Below are positions 53,762-63,400 of a stretch of DNA of 64,000 nt, in pieces. The notes under the pieces were generated by a model that saw only the letters and a list, made by a program, of their open reading frames with translations, was not told where the DNA came from and did no database searches. The number at the start of each line of letters is the position of its first letter. Position 1 is the first letter of the stretch. The stretch is taken from positions 30,053 to 94,052 of the forward strand of contig NZ_JAUFQJ010000019.1 in NCBI RefSeq assembly GCF_030409685.1, written 5' to 3'. This DNA comes from Ferruginibacter paludis. Lineage in GTDB: Bacteria > Bacteroidota > Bacteroidia > Chitinophagales > Chitinophagaceae. A program made the translations under genes and the position numbers.

Positions 53762-55351
53762 ATGAGAAAAGTATTTTATATGTCTTTGTTAATAGCGTTT
53801 ACTTTTAGCAAATTGTATTCACAAAAAACGGAAGCCGTACTTGAGAAAGAAGTTAAAAATATCAACACTGATGATTTGAGAACTTGTGGCTACAATAACA
53901 CAGGGGCACCTTTAGCCATTGTTAGCAACAATACAAAACAACCAATTAGCAATACTGATGAGGCTGCTAAATTTTTACAAAACTTATTCACTTTAAAACC
54001 TGCTTTTTTATCTAATCCCATTTTATCAAGATGGATGCAAGATTATAATTCAGATGCTAATCACTGCCAGAAAACTAAAATAATAGTTTTTATTCAACAT
54101 CCACTTGATTTAAAAAAGTTGTATCAGGATGATATAAATGCAACAAAAGCGAAAACTAAATTCATTGAATTTTGTAACAAGACCAACTTTCATTCCCAAA
54201 TTTTAGATGATCTTACCCTAACTCGAAATAATTTAAAGGAAAGCTTGGAAAATAAAGATGAACTTATTAAATGCCAAAAATTCAGTTCGACAAATTCGGA
54301 CAAAGCGTGTGCAGCATCTGAGGTTAAAGGAAAAGAAAATTCTTTTATCGTGTCGAAGATTAAAGAATTTTCTGAAGTTGAAGAATTAATGAAGATTGAA
54401 GTGGATTTAATTTCAAAATTTAGTAAGGAAAAAGACTCTATGGAAAAAGTCTATAATGGCTACCTTAGTCAGTTTGTAGAAAAAGAAGCTATAGAATCTT
54501 TCTTTTTAAACAAAGAAAAAAGAGAGTGGAGTAAATATGCTTTGGAGAAAAGAGACATCATGTTTGTAATATTGGGAGGACAAAATGATTTCGCAAAATA
54601 TAAAATTAAAATTAATAATAAGACTAACAATTTTCAGTCAAATCTTAATGACTTAAAAGACTTATCAACATCAATTTTAGGCAACTTGCCTCAGTTTGAT
54701 GCTATTGATTGTAGCAGCCCGAAAACAAGCCTCAGGGATCAAGAAATTCCAATATCGTTTAACTTATTGAATGATGAGGAGATTGTAGCTCCAAGTGCTA
54801 TAAGTTTTAATGACTTAAAGGATTCAATCAAATATTCATTTGATATACACGAAAAAGTATCATTTGGGATTAAAGTAGGCATTTCTGCAGCTCTACTGAA
54901 CAGAAAGCAATTTACAATTAGCGCCGACAATCAGCTAACCGTACAATTGGATGATGATCAAAAGAAAGAATGGAAATCAAATTTAATGGCTTTGGTAGAA
55001 TGGTATCCATTTGGTCGAGATATAGACCGATTTGAATCAATTTTTTCAAAGGATAGTAAAACCCAATTGAAAGAAAGAATAGGGATAACTACAGGAATAA
55101 GAATCTCAAAGGATCCAATTCAAGATATTTATGGCGGCATTTCTTTAGCTCTTTCTAAAGATTTTTCTCTTGGTTTTGGCATACAATACCACTCTGAACC
55201 TAAAGATCAATCTAATCTGCCTGTGGGGATAGATGCAACTCTTGAATATCTTAAGTCAAATGTCTCCAGAGAGTATAAAGTGCAATCTTTTTTCGCACTA
55301 TTAATTAACCCAGGCGTAGTTTCAAAACTATTAGGGTTAAAATCTAAATGA
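53762..55351 (+). CDS. secreted hypothetical protein (529 aa)
   Basis: I do not recognise this protein. It has a signal peptide (KVFYMSLLIAFTFSKLYS), a Lys/Glu-rich, mostly helical middle (about 60-330, e.g. SKFSKEKDSMEKVYNGYLS) and a C-terminal stretch of about 170 residues that alternates hydrophobic strands and turns (KVSFGIKVGISAALLN, YGGISLALSKDFSLGFGIQ), possibly a small beta-barrel or sandwich. Four cysteines are scattered in the first half. It directly follows an astacin-like protease gene (24 nt), so it may be its substrate, inhibitor or carrier. A+T-rich. Confidence 0.7.
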   Translation: MRKVFYMSLLIAFTFSKLYSQKTEAVLEKEVKNINTDDLRTCGYNNTGAPLAIVSNNTKQPISNTDEAAKFLQNLFTLKPAFLSNPILSRWMQDYNSDANHCQKTKIIVFIQHPLDLKKLYQDDINATKAKTKFIEFCNKTNFHSQILDDLTLTRNNLKESLENKDELIKCQKFSSTNSDKACAASEVKGKENSFIVSKIKEFSEVEELMKIEVDLISKFSKEKDSMEKVYNGYLSQFVEKEAIESFFLNKEKREWSKYALEKRDIMFVILGGQNDFAKYKIKINNKTNNFQSNLNDLKDLSTSILGNLPQFDAIDCSSPKTSLRDQEIPISFNLLNDEEIVAPSAISFNDLKDSIKYSFDIHEKVSFGIKVGISAALLNRKQFTISADNQLTVQLDDDQKKEWKSNLMALVEWYPFGRDIDRFESIFSKDSKTQLKERIGITTGIRISKDPIQDIYGGISLALSKDFSLGFGIQYHSEPKDQSNLPVGIDATLEYLKSNVSREYKVQSFFALLINPGVVSKLLGLKSK

Positions 55352-55398
55352 AATTTGGGTGATGTAAATATTACACAGCCAGTATAAAAAATAGAATT

Positions 55399-55868
55399 AT
55401 GAAGTATTCTTTTATCTTATTATTTTCTGTAATAAAATTGCTGTAATAAGGACAAGGACAACACGGATTAGGCGAAACTCAATTAACTGAAGGAACAAAA
55501 CACTCAAGCGTATTAAGTCTTGAAAAATAAAATCAAAAGTTGCCAGATGGTAGGCCTCTCTTAATGCCTCCTGCAAAAGATCAAGGTGCCGAAGGCTTTT
55601 GTTAGGCGAGGCGACTGTATTATGTACTTACGAGTTAAACGCATAATCTAAAAAATATAAAGATAAAGTTTTAGACTCAAGCACTGTTTACAGCCCACAA
55701 TATTCAAATTAATATTACAAGGGTAATAATGAAGATTACAATTGGGCAATATATTCATTTGATATGCTTGATAAATTTTTGAAAGATAGTGTATTGAAAT
55801 ATGCAGATTTTCATACTGTCGAAGGGTTTATAAGTGCTATAACGGAAAATTTATGTTTTTGTAAATAA
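55399..55868 (+). pseudogene. decayed gene for a secreted protein
   Basis: Coding-like segments in shifting frames: MKYSFILLFSVIKLL and a stop at 55399; GQGQHGLGETQLTEGTKHSS; then KLPDGRPLLMPPAKDQGAEG; then SSTVYSPQYSN, a TAA, and YYKGNNEDYNWAIYSFDMLD running to a TAA at 55866-55868. Together they look like one short secreted protein broken by at least two frameshifts and stops. Family not recognised. It lies between the 529-residue gene and the second astacin-like gene. Confidence 0.55.
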
Positions 55869-55915
55869 AATCTTCAACATCTAACAAAATCAGGATTAAT
55901 AATTAAATTTTATTT

Positions 55916-56809
55916 ATGTCAACACGCATTATTTTTTTGGCTTCGTTCGCTATTCTCCTATTCACATCCTGTAACAATAAAAGCAAAACTGATGCAGAGG
56001 ATACATCGAAACAAAACGACTCGCCAGTTGTGGTAAAAGACGCAACAAAGGAAAATGAGGCATTACCTGATCGGATAAGGCAAAGTACAGCCGAAATTAA
56101 TAACTATCGTTCAGTACCCTCAATGCATGAAGATTCTATGTCGATTGTTTACAAGGGAGTTAGAGATACAATTTTTGGCTTTCGAGCAGGAGACACCTTG
56201 TACACTGAAGGGGATATTAAGGTGACTTATACCGCAAAGGGCGCAAAGGGCGTAGGAACTACAGATAAGTTGTGGGATCATCATAATGGGAGGATAATTA
56301 TACCCTATGTAATAAGTTCTACCTATAGTCATCGTGATAGAATCAAAGCCGCTTTTGATTTATGGAATGTTCAACTGCCTGCAATACGTTTTATTGAACG
56401 AACAATTGAAGACGACTATATTTTATTTATGCCTTCCCAATTTACCCAGAGCAACGTCGGTAAAATAGGAAATGTTCAGACGATCGAGCTTGCAGAGTGG
56501 GCTATTTCAGGCAATATCGCACACGAAATCGGACATGTGTTAGGCCTTTATCATGAACATACGCGGGCAGATAGAGATACAAAGGTACAAGTCCAAATTT
56601 CTTGCACGGATAATATCAATTATAGGCATGCCTTTAAAATGGATCCGTATGCAATTGATATTGGCGAATACGACTACAATTCCATCATGCAGTATCCACA
56701 AACAGAATGTCTTAGTTTTCCATCATTACCCAAAGGAATTAATCCGGGTCAGAGGATTAGTATCTCGGACGGGGATGCTTTAACGATAAGAAGAATTTAT
56801 AGACTTTAA
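55916..56809 (+). CDS. astacin-like (M12A) zinc metalloprotease lipoprotein, second copy
   Basis: A 297-residue lipoprotein protease. The lipobox ends LFTSC (Cys19), followed by a low-complexity linker (NNKSKTDAEDTSKQNDSPV). The zinc site is IAHEIGHVLGLYHEHTRADRD (His203, Glu204, His207, His213), Met-turn SIMQYPQTE. It is only loosely similar to the first astacin outside the active site, so it is a diverged paralogue or an independent arrival, not a fresh duplication. It is 59 nt upstream of the caspase-like gene and probably co-transcribed with it, so one may activate or be activated by the other. Confidence 0.9.
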   Translation: MSTRIIFLASFAILLFTSCNNKSKTDAEDTSKQNDSPVVVKDATKENEALPDRIRQSTAEINNYRSVPSMHEDSMSIVYKGVRDTIFGFRAGDTLYTEGDIKVTYTAKGAKGVGTTDKLWDHHNGRIIIPYVISSTYSHRDRIKAAFDLWNVQLPAIRFIERTIEDDYILFMPSQFTQSNVGKIGNVQTIELAEWAISGNIAHEIGHVLGLYHEHTRADRDTKVQVQISCTDNINYRHAFKMDPYAIDIGEYDYNSIMQYPQTECLSFPSLPKGINPGQRISISDGDALTIRRIYRL

Positions 56810-56868
56810 TGTTTGAGAGTCGGATTTATAAATTTTAAATAATTACACTGATTATTTAATCAACAAAA

Positions 56869-59800
56869 ATGAAATTAGCGCTTTGGAATATTGTTTTTTG
56901 TCTCACTATTTTGCAAGTGGGCTATTGTCAAAATAAAAACACAAAATCTAGAAACGCAGTACCGCATGTTCCTACAAAATATGCATTCATCGTTGGTATA
57001 CAACAATACGATGACAGTACATTTTTTAATAAACTATGTTATCCTAGCATGGATGCAGATAGATTCGCCGATTTTCTATTAAAAGGGTATATAAAAGGCA
57101 TTAGGCCTGAAAACATCGTAAAAATTACAAATGATTCTGCCAAAGTAAATTTTATAGAAGTAACTCTCAGCCAATGGATGATTGATTTGCAACCGAATCT
57201 TGAGTCTGGAGACTGCGTTTTTATCTACTGGTCAGGGCATGGTGCTCTGTCCCAAGTAGATCAAAGCTTGGCATGCTTTGATAGCTACTATCGTGAAGAT
57301 GTAGTCACAGCCGATGGTGAACTTTATCAAGACATACCAATTAGCCTCATAAAAAGTCAAGCCTCAAGAATCTTCCAAAAAAGAGGTGTAAAGGTATTTT
57401 TAATCATAGACGCATGTAGAACCAGACTGAATGGGGTAACTGGTATGCCTGATATAGTTGCACAAAAAACGGAGAAACCTGAGGCAGATGGCGACCTTTA
57501 TTTTTATTCGGCAACAGGAGGAGAATCATCATGGGAGACACCTTTATTAACACCAGGTAGCGGTGTGTTCACTTATTTTCTTTTGTTAGGACTTCAAGGC
57601 GCAGCAGATAATTTACCACCTTGGAACACAGTGACCGTAAATGAATTAGATCAATACCTTACTTCACAAGTTACGCCCTATGTTGTTAATGTTCTTAGAA
57701 TGAAACCACAAAAGCCTAAAGTATTTTACAAAGATGTAAACCAAAATATTGTTTTGACGGAAGATATTCCGAATTCAGTCAAAAAAGAGGCGAGGCGAAT
57801 CAGTGATTCTTTGCGGGATATCATTCATAGCACTGTATCAAACGCTACTTCCGAAAAGCCAATAGCTTTGAGTAAAGGATTTAGAGCTAATGAGGATATT
57901 GAAGCAAGAAGAAGCTTTAGTATAGCTGAAGATAAAAAAAGAGAAGTAAAGCAAATAAAGATAAATTATCAGTCTATTGGACAGCCGAAGGATACGTTAT
58001 ATGACAGTATAATTTTTAAGATTTCTAAAAATCAATTATTAGAGCCAAAGTGCTATTCAGCATATGACTATTATGAACTGCTGGAAAAATCTGGTGCAGA
58101 TACCAAAATTGTTACAAATGCACGGTTGCGGCTAGTCATAGCGCTGCAAGACAAAGTAAAAAACACTCTTGATTTATACATTCAGGGTAAGCTTTCTAAT
58201 ACAAAAAAATCAATTTTTGATCTAGCTTCTGAAGAATTGAGTTGCGCATACTTTTTACGACCAATAGGAGATTCGTTTCGAGTTAATCTACTACCCAAAA
58301 TTAATTTCTTAAAAGCCAGAGCTTTAGCAAGTTCAAACAATCCTTTAGATTGGAAAAAGGGGCTTGATTTAATTGACTCTGCTCTTAAAATGTCGAAGAC
58401 TGCATACATGTTTCACACCAAAGGTGTTCTCTTTCAAAATAAAAGCAGATTTTTCACAGCTGCAAGCCTATTTGATTCGGCTTTAAAATATTCTCCTAAC
58501 TGGACTTATGCTTTATACAACATTGCTACTAATTACTATCAGATTCAAGAATATGAAAAAAGCATTGAGTTTTTCAAAAAAATACTGGACAAAGATTCCA
58601 GTTATTCCAGAATATATTCATGGCTAGGTTATAATTATGAGACAATTGTAGATAACAAAATCAGCAATTACAGCACGGTCAAGAATTACAGGGAAGCAAT
58701 AGACTATAATTTTAAGGCACTTGAAGTTGATTCCGCCAACACATATGCATATTTAAACTTAGGTAGAATTTATTTCAAAATAAGAGAAAACCAAAAGAGC
58801 AATGAAGAGTTGGTAAAGTTTTTTCTTACAAAAGGAGGTATACGCTACGGCGATAGTCAGTGCCTTACTTGGCTAGGGAAATTATATGACAGGCAAGGAT
58901 TGTTAGACTCCGCAGAGTATTTTTACGAGAAGGCGTGGGAGCTTAACAACTTTGATACAGCAGCACTGGAAAATTACGTTTCATTTTTATTCAGACAAGG
59001 GGAAAAAGAAAAAGCGGATTCTCTGTTTCAAATTGTTTTGGAAAAGACAAAAGACACTCAGAACAACATTTATGACTATAAGTTTTTATCAAAATATTGT
59101 TCATTTGTCTTCAGAGCCAAATCACCAGATGCGGCAGACAAGATATTTCAGGAAATAATTTCAACAAATACAGAAGACCCATCAATATTTACTATGTATA
59201 GTAAACAGTGGGAAAGTATAGATAGCGTCAACAAAGCCAAAGATATTATTCGCATAGGGCTTGCCGCTATACCGACAAGTCCTTCTCTAAACTATGCAAT
59301 GGCTCGGCTAAATTTAAAATACAACAATGGCTCAAAATCGTGGAATATAGAAGATTCTTCTCTCTATTTTTTGAAGAAATCGTATGAATTAGCACCCTTA
59401 TCTTCAGTGACAACTAATTCTTTGGGGAAAACTTACTTGATTAGTAATAATTTTGATTCAGCCAAGTTATATCTAAATAAGGCGGACTCTTTAAACGAAT
59501 TTGTCAATTTTACTGTAAGCTTTGATAGAGAAATTGAATCTCTGGGAGATAGCGCAATTAAGAAAAAAAAATATTCTGAGGCCTTCAGTTATTATGCCAT
59601 ACTAAATAAAATATCTGAAATTCAAGATAAATTAGTCAGTATCGGCAAACAGTATGAAAGCGCTAATTATTTAAAATTTCAGTCTAACCTAAAAATCGCA
59701 AGACTATTTTATTTGAATAATAAGTTGGATAGTGCACAGTTTTTTTGTGGAAAATCGGGAAAGTATTTATCAAACTTTAACGATTTTGAAGACGGCGATA

Positions 59801-60129
59801 GCATTTATTTCGAGATGCAGCGTAACTTAATGGGATTAATTGAAATTGAAAAGAAAAATAAGAAGGCATATAAACAGGCAATAAATATTTTCGACGAACT
59901 TGATCAGAATTTGCGACAAGCCCCCGACTATTTAGAACAAGCAGTGGCTTTCTATTGCCTTGGCTCTAAAAAAGTAGCCATTCGTTTGGCGCAATCTTCT
60001 AAAGAGGAAACACGGGTAAAAACCTTCAAGCGGATTGTTGATAGCGAAGGGATCAGCTACAGTTCATTCTTTGTGCAAAATTTAAAAAAACTAATTGAAG
60101 AGATTGGTCATTCTTTCTTCAAAAAATAA
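56869..60129 (+). CDS. secreted caspase-like (C14) protease with TPR repeats
   Basis: A 1086-residue protein. A signal peptide (LALWNIVFCLTILQVGYC) is followed by a caspase-fold domain (about 35-290): YAFIVGIQQYDDS, His124 in YWSGHGALSQ and Cys183 in LIIDACRTRLNG, both catalytic residues present. A linker (290-470) leads to many TPR-type helix pairs (about 480-1080), for example WTYALYNIATNYYQIQEYEKS and NTYAYLNLGRIYFKIRENQKS. Bacterial caspase-TPR proteins include defence and signalling effectors, but those are cytosolic; this one has an export signal and so should act in the periplasm or outside. Substrate and trigger unknown. The gene ends an A+T-rich group with two astacin-like proteases. 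Confidence 0.88.
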   Translation: MKLALWNIVFCLTILQVGYCQNKNTKSRNAVPHVPTKYAFIVGIQQYDDSTFFNKLCYPSMDADRFADFLLKGYIKGIRPENIVKITNDSAKVNFIEVTLSQWMIDLQPNLESGDCVFIYWSGHGALSQVDQSLACFDSYYREDVVTADGELYQDIPISLIKSQASRIFQKRGVKVFLIIDACRTRLNGVTGMPDIVAQKTEKPEADGDLYFYSATGGESSWETPLLTPGSGVFTYFLLLGLQGAADNLPPWNTVTVNELDQYLTSQVTPYVVNVLRMKPQKPKVFYKDVNQNIVLTEDIPNSVKKEARRISDSLRDIIHSTVSNATSEKPIALSKGFRANEDIEARRSFSIAEDKKREVKQIKINYQSIGQPKDTLYDSIIFKISKNQLLEPKCYSAYDYYELLEKSGADTKIVTNARLRLVIALQDKVKNTLDLYIQGKLSNTKKSIFDLASEELSCAYFLRPIGDSFRVNLLPKINFLKARALASSNNPLDWKKGLDLIDSALKMSKTAYMFHTKGVLFQNKSRFFTAASLFDSALKYSPNWTYALYNIATNYYQIQEYEKSIEFFKKILDKDSSYSRIYSWLGYNYETIVDNKISNYSTVKNYREAIDYNFKALEVDSANTYAYLNLGRIYFKIRENQKSNEELVKFFLTKGGIRYGDSQCLTWLGKLYDRQGLLDSAEYFYEKAWELNNFDTAALENYVSFLFRQGEKEKADSLFQIVLEKTKDTQNNIYDYKFLSKYCSFVFRAKSPDAADKIFQEIISTNTEDPSIFTMYSKQWESIDSVNKAKDIIRIGLAAIPTSPSLNYAMARLNLKYNNGSKSWNIEDSSLYFLKKSYELAPLSSVTTNSLGKTYLISNNFDSAKLYLNKADSLNEFVNFTVSFDREIESLGDSAIKKKKYSEAFSYYAILNKISEIQDKLVSIGKQYESANYLKFQSNLKIARLFYLNNKLDSAQFFCGKSGKYLSNFNDFEDGDSIYFEMQRNLMGLIEIEKKNKKAYKQAINIFDELDQNLRQAPDYLEQAVAFYCLGSKKVAIRLAQSSKEETRVKTFKRIVDSEGISYSSFFVQNLKKLIEEIGHSFFKK

Positions 60130-60423
60130 TGATTGTAAAAGATGTACATCAAACTGTTTCAAACTATAAATCCCTCTTTGTTTAATGTTTGCAAATGGCC
60201 TCAACAACCCCTTTATGAAATGCATTTAATAATTTGCTGAAACCTAGGCAAGCTGAGTTTGCTTACGAAATTTCGAGTATATAAACGGAGCGAAAAAGAC
60301 CGACGGATTAAAAACCCGTCCTCCAAGCCTGAATGTATCCTGAATAAAGAATCATAGTCTCACCAAGTATTGACTTGAAAACTATGTTACTAAAACAAGT
60401 AAAAATCCATCAATCCTTCTTAC

Positions 60424-62114
60424 CTACCAAATCTTAATCCTATCCTGCTCCCCCAAATACATCTTATCCCCAGCCTGTATATGAAACTCCAGGTAAAAAT
60501 AAGGCAGGTTCATTAGCGGGCCGTTTACGCGCCACATGGGTGGTGAGTGCGGGTTATTATTGATCCAGTAGCGCATGAAGGCATCTTTCATTTTTACCCG
60601 CCAGATGCGGGCGGTGGAGATGCAAAACCGCTGACCGGGTGTAAAGCCATCGAAGGTGGTGGTGTCGTGCCCCTGTGGGGTTAATTTAAACGCATCGTAG
60701 GCGATGGCTAGGCCACCTATATCGGCCGTGTTTTCACCAAGGGTGAGGGCGCCTTTTACATGCAACGAATCCAGTACCGTAAATGTATTGTACAGGTCAA
60801 CTACCTGCTGCGTTTTGGCTTTGAACCTGGTGAAATCATCTTTCGTCCACCAATTCGTAACGTTGCCATCCTTATCAAACTGGGCGCCCTGGTCATCAAA
60901 TGCATGCGTCATTTCATGACCGATTACCATACCAATGCCGCCGTAGTTCAATGCATCATCCGCAGCTTCATCAAAATAGGGTGGTTGTAAAATGGCTGCC
61001 GGAAATACAATTTCATTGGCTGCCGGATTGTAATACGCCGTTACAGTGGAGGGGGTAGTAAACCATTCCGACCGGTCGACTGGCTTCCCTAATTTCTGCA
61101 GCTGGTGCTGGTAATTATTGTTGGCGGCGGAAACTACATTCTCAAAGTATTTGCTGCGTTCAATATGCACCTTCGTATAGTCTCTCCACTTATCCGGATA
61201 GCCAATCTTTTTTGTTATGGCAAACAGTTTTTCTTTCGCTTTTTGTTTGGTGCTGTCGCTCATCCAGTCAAGCCGGGTGATTCTTGTTGCGAATGCCTGC
61301 TGCAAATTATTCACCAGGTCAAGCGCCCGTTTGCGGGCATTTTCTGTAAAATATTTTTTTACGTATAACTGGCCCAGGGCTTCCCCTAATAAATTATCTA
61401 CTGCTTGCGCTATTTGCTCGCCCCTGGCTTTTTGCACTGCTTGCCCCTACACAACTTTGGTATACTCAAATGCAGCATCGCCAAAAGGCTTGCTTAATTC
61501 GCTGGCATAGCTGGCTACCGTGTTGGCTTTTAAATACAATTTCCAGTCGTGGCCGGGTATGATGGTAAGCAAAGTATTCAGTTTGTCGTAGTAAGCAAGT
61601 TGTTCAACGTCAAGGCTATAAGTTGTAGCACCTAACACAGTCAAAACATTTGGCCAGCCTATATTTGGCTGACGCTTTGCCAACACGCTACCGGCATTTT
61701 GTTGTAATTGGCATTGATATCCCGCAGTTCAATATTCGTTTTATGCGAGGCTGCAATTTGTTTTTCTATGTCGTATACCAGCGTAGCGTTGCTGAGTGCC
61801 GTTGCGGTGTCACTGCCTGTTAAAGCTGCTGCTCAATGCTGCCGGTTGTATTGGTGGCTTTCGACACACTATCCAGTATACCCTGCAGGCGCAGCCGCTG
61901 CGGGTAATTCATAAACATGTATGCACCAACGCCCGATTGCGATGGCGGTATCTGCGCTGAATCGTTCCATTTGTTATTGATGTATAAGAAGAAATTATCA
62001 CCGGGCTTTTTGGAGGAGTGGATACCAGTTACTGCTATGGTGTTTTTCTGGAACTTGGTTATTACAGGCTGCCACTAAAACGGTTGCAGCCAGCAAAAAG
62101 AGTATTTTTTTCAT
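60424..62114 (-). pseudogene. M13 metallopeptidase pseudogene (second copy)
   Basis: Close copy of the gene at 46782-48806, same strand, but broken in at least four places. From an ATG at 62114 (MKKILFLLAATVLVAAC) the frame shifts near 62040-62055; about 320 nt, some 107 codons after ...TTGSIEQQL, are deleted at a junction near 61824 with loss of frame; one base is missing near 61690; and a TAG at 61449-61447 interrupts ...FEYTKVV-GQAVQKARG. Below it the last 337 codons are intact, including HEMTH and GENTADIGG, and could be translated from a Met at 61437, but without the N-terminal half the enzyme should not fold. Dead by the evidence. Confidence 0.88.
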
Positions 62115-62347
62115 AATCATTTACGTTGTGTAAATGAAGATAAATTAAAAAAGCTATGCCGCTGTAAAGGCACACCCGGGAAAGGATTATTTTTAAACAG
62201 TTAGCATCGCCCATTCTGACACGTGATAAACCACAGCATATATTCTGCCGACCGAAAGGCTATTGAAAAGCCTGCATTCAAATATCTCTGCCTGCAAAAT
62301 GGCAACAATGCTTTTGCAGGCAGGTACGTTTTAATCAACCTTTTTTA

Positions 62348-62785
62348 TCAACTCTGTGGATTGGTAATATTAAACATCCAGCGAATGCCAAATTTATCTT
62401 TGCAGGTTCCCCAGTAGCCCCAGAATTCATCATGTGGCGCCACGCCATCCGCTCCACCCAGGGAGAGTTCGTTGTACAACCGGTCGGCTTCTTCTTTTGT
62501 ATCCGGGTTTAAACTGATGGTAACATTATTGCCTTCAACCAAATGATGCCCCATACTTTCAAGCATATCGGTTGCCATAATTTGTGTGCCACCCAAAATT
62601 GGCAATGCCACATGCATCACTTTTGTTTTGTCGGATTCAGAAAGGGCGGGCATACCGGGTTGAGCAGGCATGTCGCCCATACGCATAATGGGAGCAGAAA
62701 ATTCAGCCTTAAAAATTCTTTTATAAGCGTTGAATGCTTCTTCTGCATTGCCTGCAAAATTGAGGTAGATGGATACGCTTGCCAT
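62348..62785 (-). CDS. VOC-family protein (PhnB-like)
   Basis: A 145-residue vicinal-oxygen-chelate protein of the PhnB/DUF1338-like group. VSIYLNFAGNAEEAFNAYKRIF is the first beta-alpha-beta unit, KVMHVALPILGGTQIMATDM the second, and DEFWGYWGTCKDKFGIRWMF the closing block that defines PhnB-like proteins. Such proteins have a metal-binding-type fold, but a specific reaction is rarely known. It looks like a single-gene unit. Confidence 0.88.
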   Translation of the reverse strand: MASVSIYLNFAGNAEEAFNAYKRIFKAEFSAPIMRMGDMPAQPGMPALSESDKTKVMHVALPILGGTQIMATDMLESMGHHLVEGNNVTISLNPDTKEEADRLYNELSLGGADGVAPHDEFWGYWGTCKDKFGIRWMFNITNPQS

Positions 62786-63400
62786 TGCTTTTTGTTTTAT
62801 GTTATGAGATGAAAATTAGGAAAAGTTTTTAAAAATTCAAATGGGCGAACTTTGCAGATGGCTGCAAATGGAGAACAGCACAACATGCACAATCCGCTCA
62901 CAATGCCATTGGTAAGCCGTTGCCCGAAAGATACATTCTTCATCAACGGTACTGCTAAAACAGGCGTTTAAAAAAAATCTTCCTGCGGCGCAGAAAAACC
63001 TGCAGCAACAGGTTCAGAAAAATAAAGGCGATATGCTATTGTATAAACCAGTCAGCTTACACACGGGATAACCCAAACGCATAGAATTTAGTTAACCAAT
63101 AAGTCAAAATCCTGACCATGGTCATTTATTCCCTTAATTATCCCACTTATTTTTACCGCTCATAGATATTAAAAACACGGGCAATCTATTCTTGGATAGC
63201 CCTTTTTATTTTTTGCAGCCCGTGCCGTGAAAACCTTGCCGGCAAGGAAAACGGCAGGCAGGGCTGTTAACAGGTCATTCAAAAAACTGATGGTGGCCGA
63301 AAGCGCATGGTAAAACTGCCAACCATTGCCCGCCCTGGTGCAGGCCCCTTACAGCAGAGCCGGCTATGAAAATTTGTGGTAACTTTTACCTGGCCAAATG
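62786..63400. other. 615-bp intergenic region with gene debris
   Basis: No intact gene. A coding-like run on the plus strand (LPAAQKNLQQQVQKNKGDML...SLHTG, about 62980-63071) ends at a TAA and may be the tail of a lost gene. At 63179-63206 a stem (GGGCAATC / GATAGCCC, one mismatch) followed by TTTTTATTTTTT looks like a plus-strand terminator. Confidence 0.35.
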
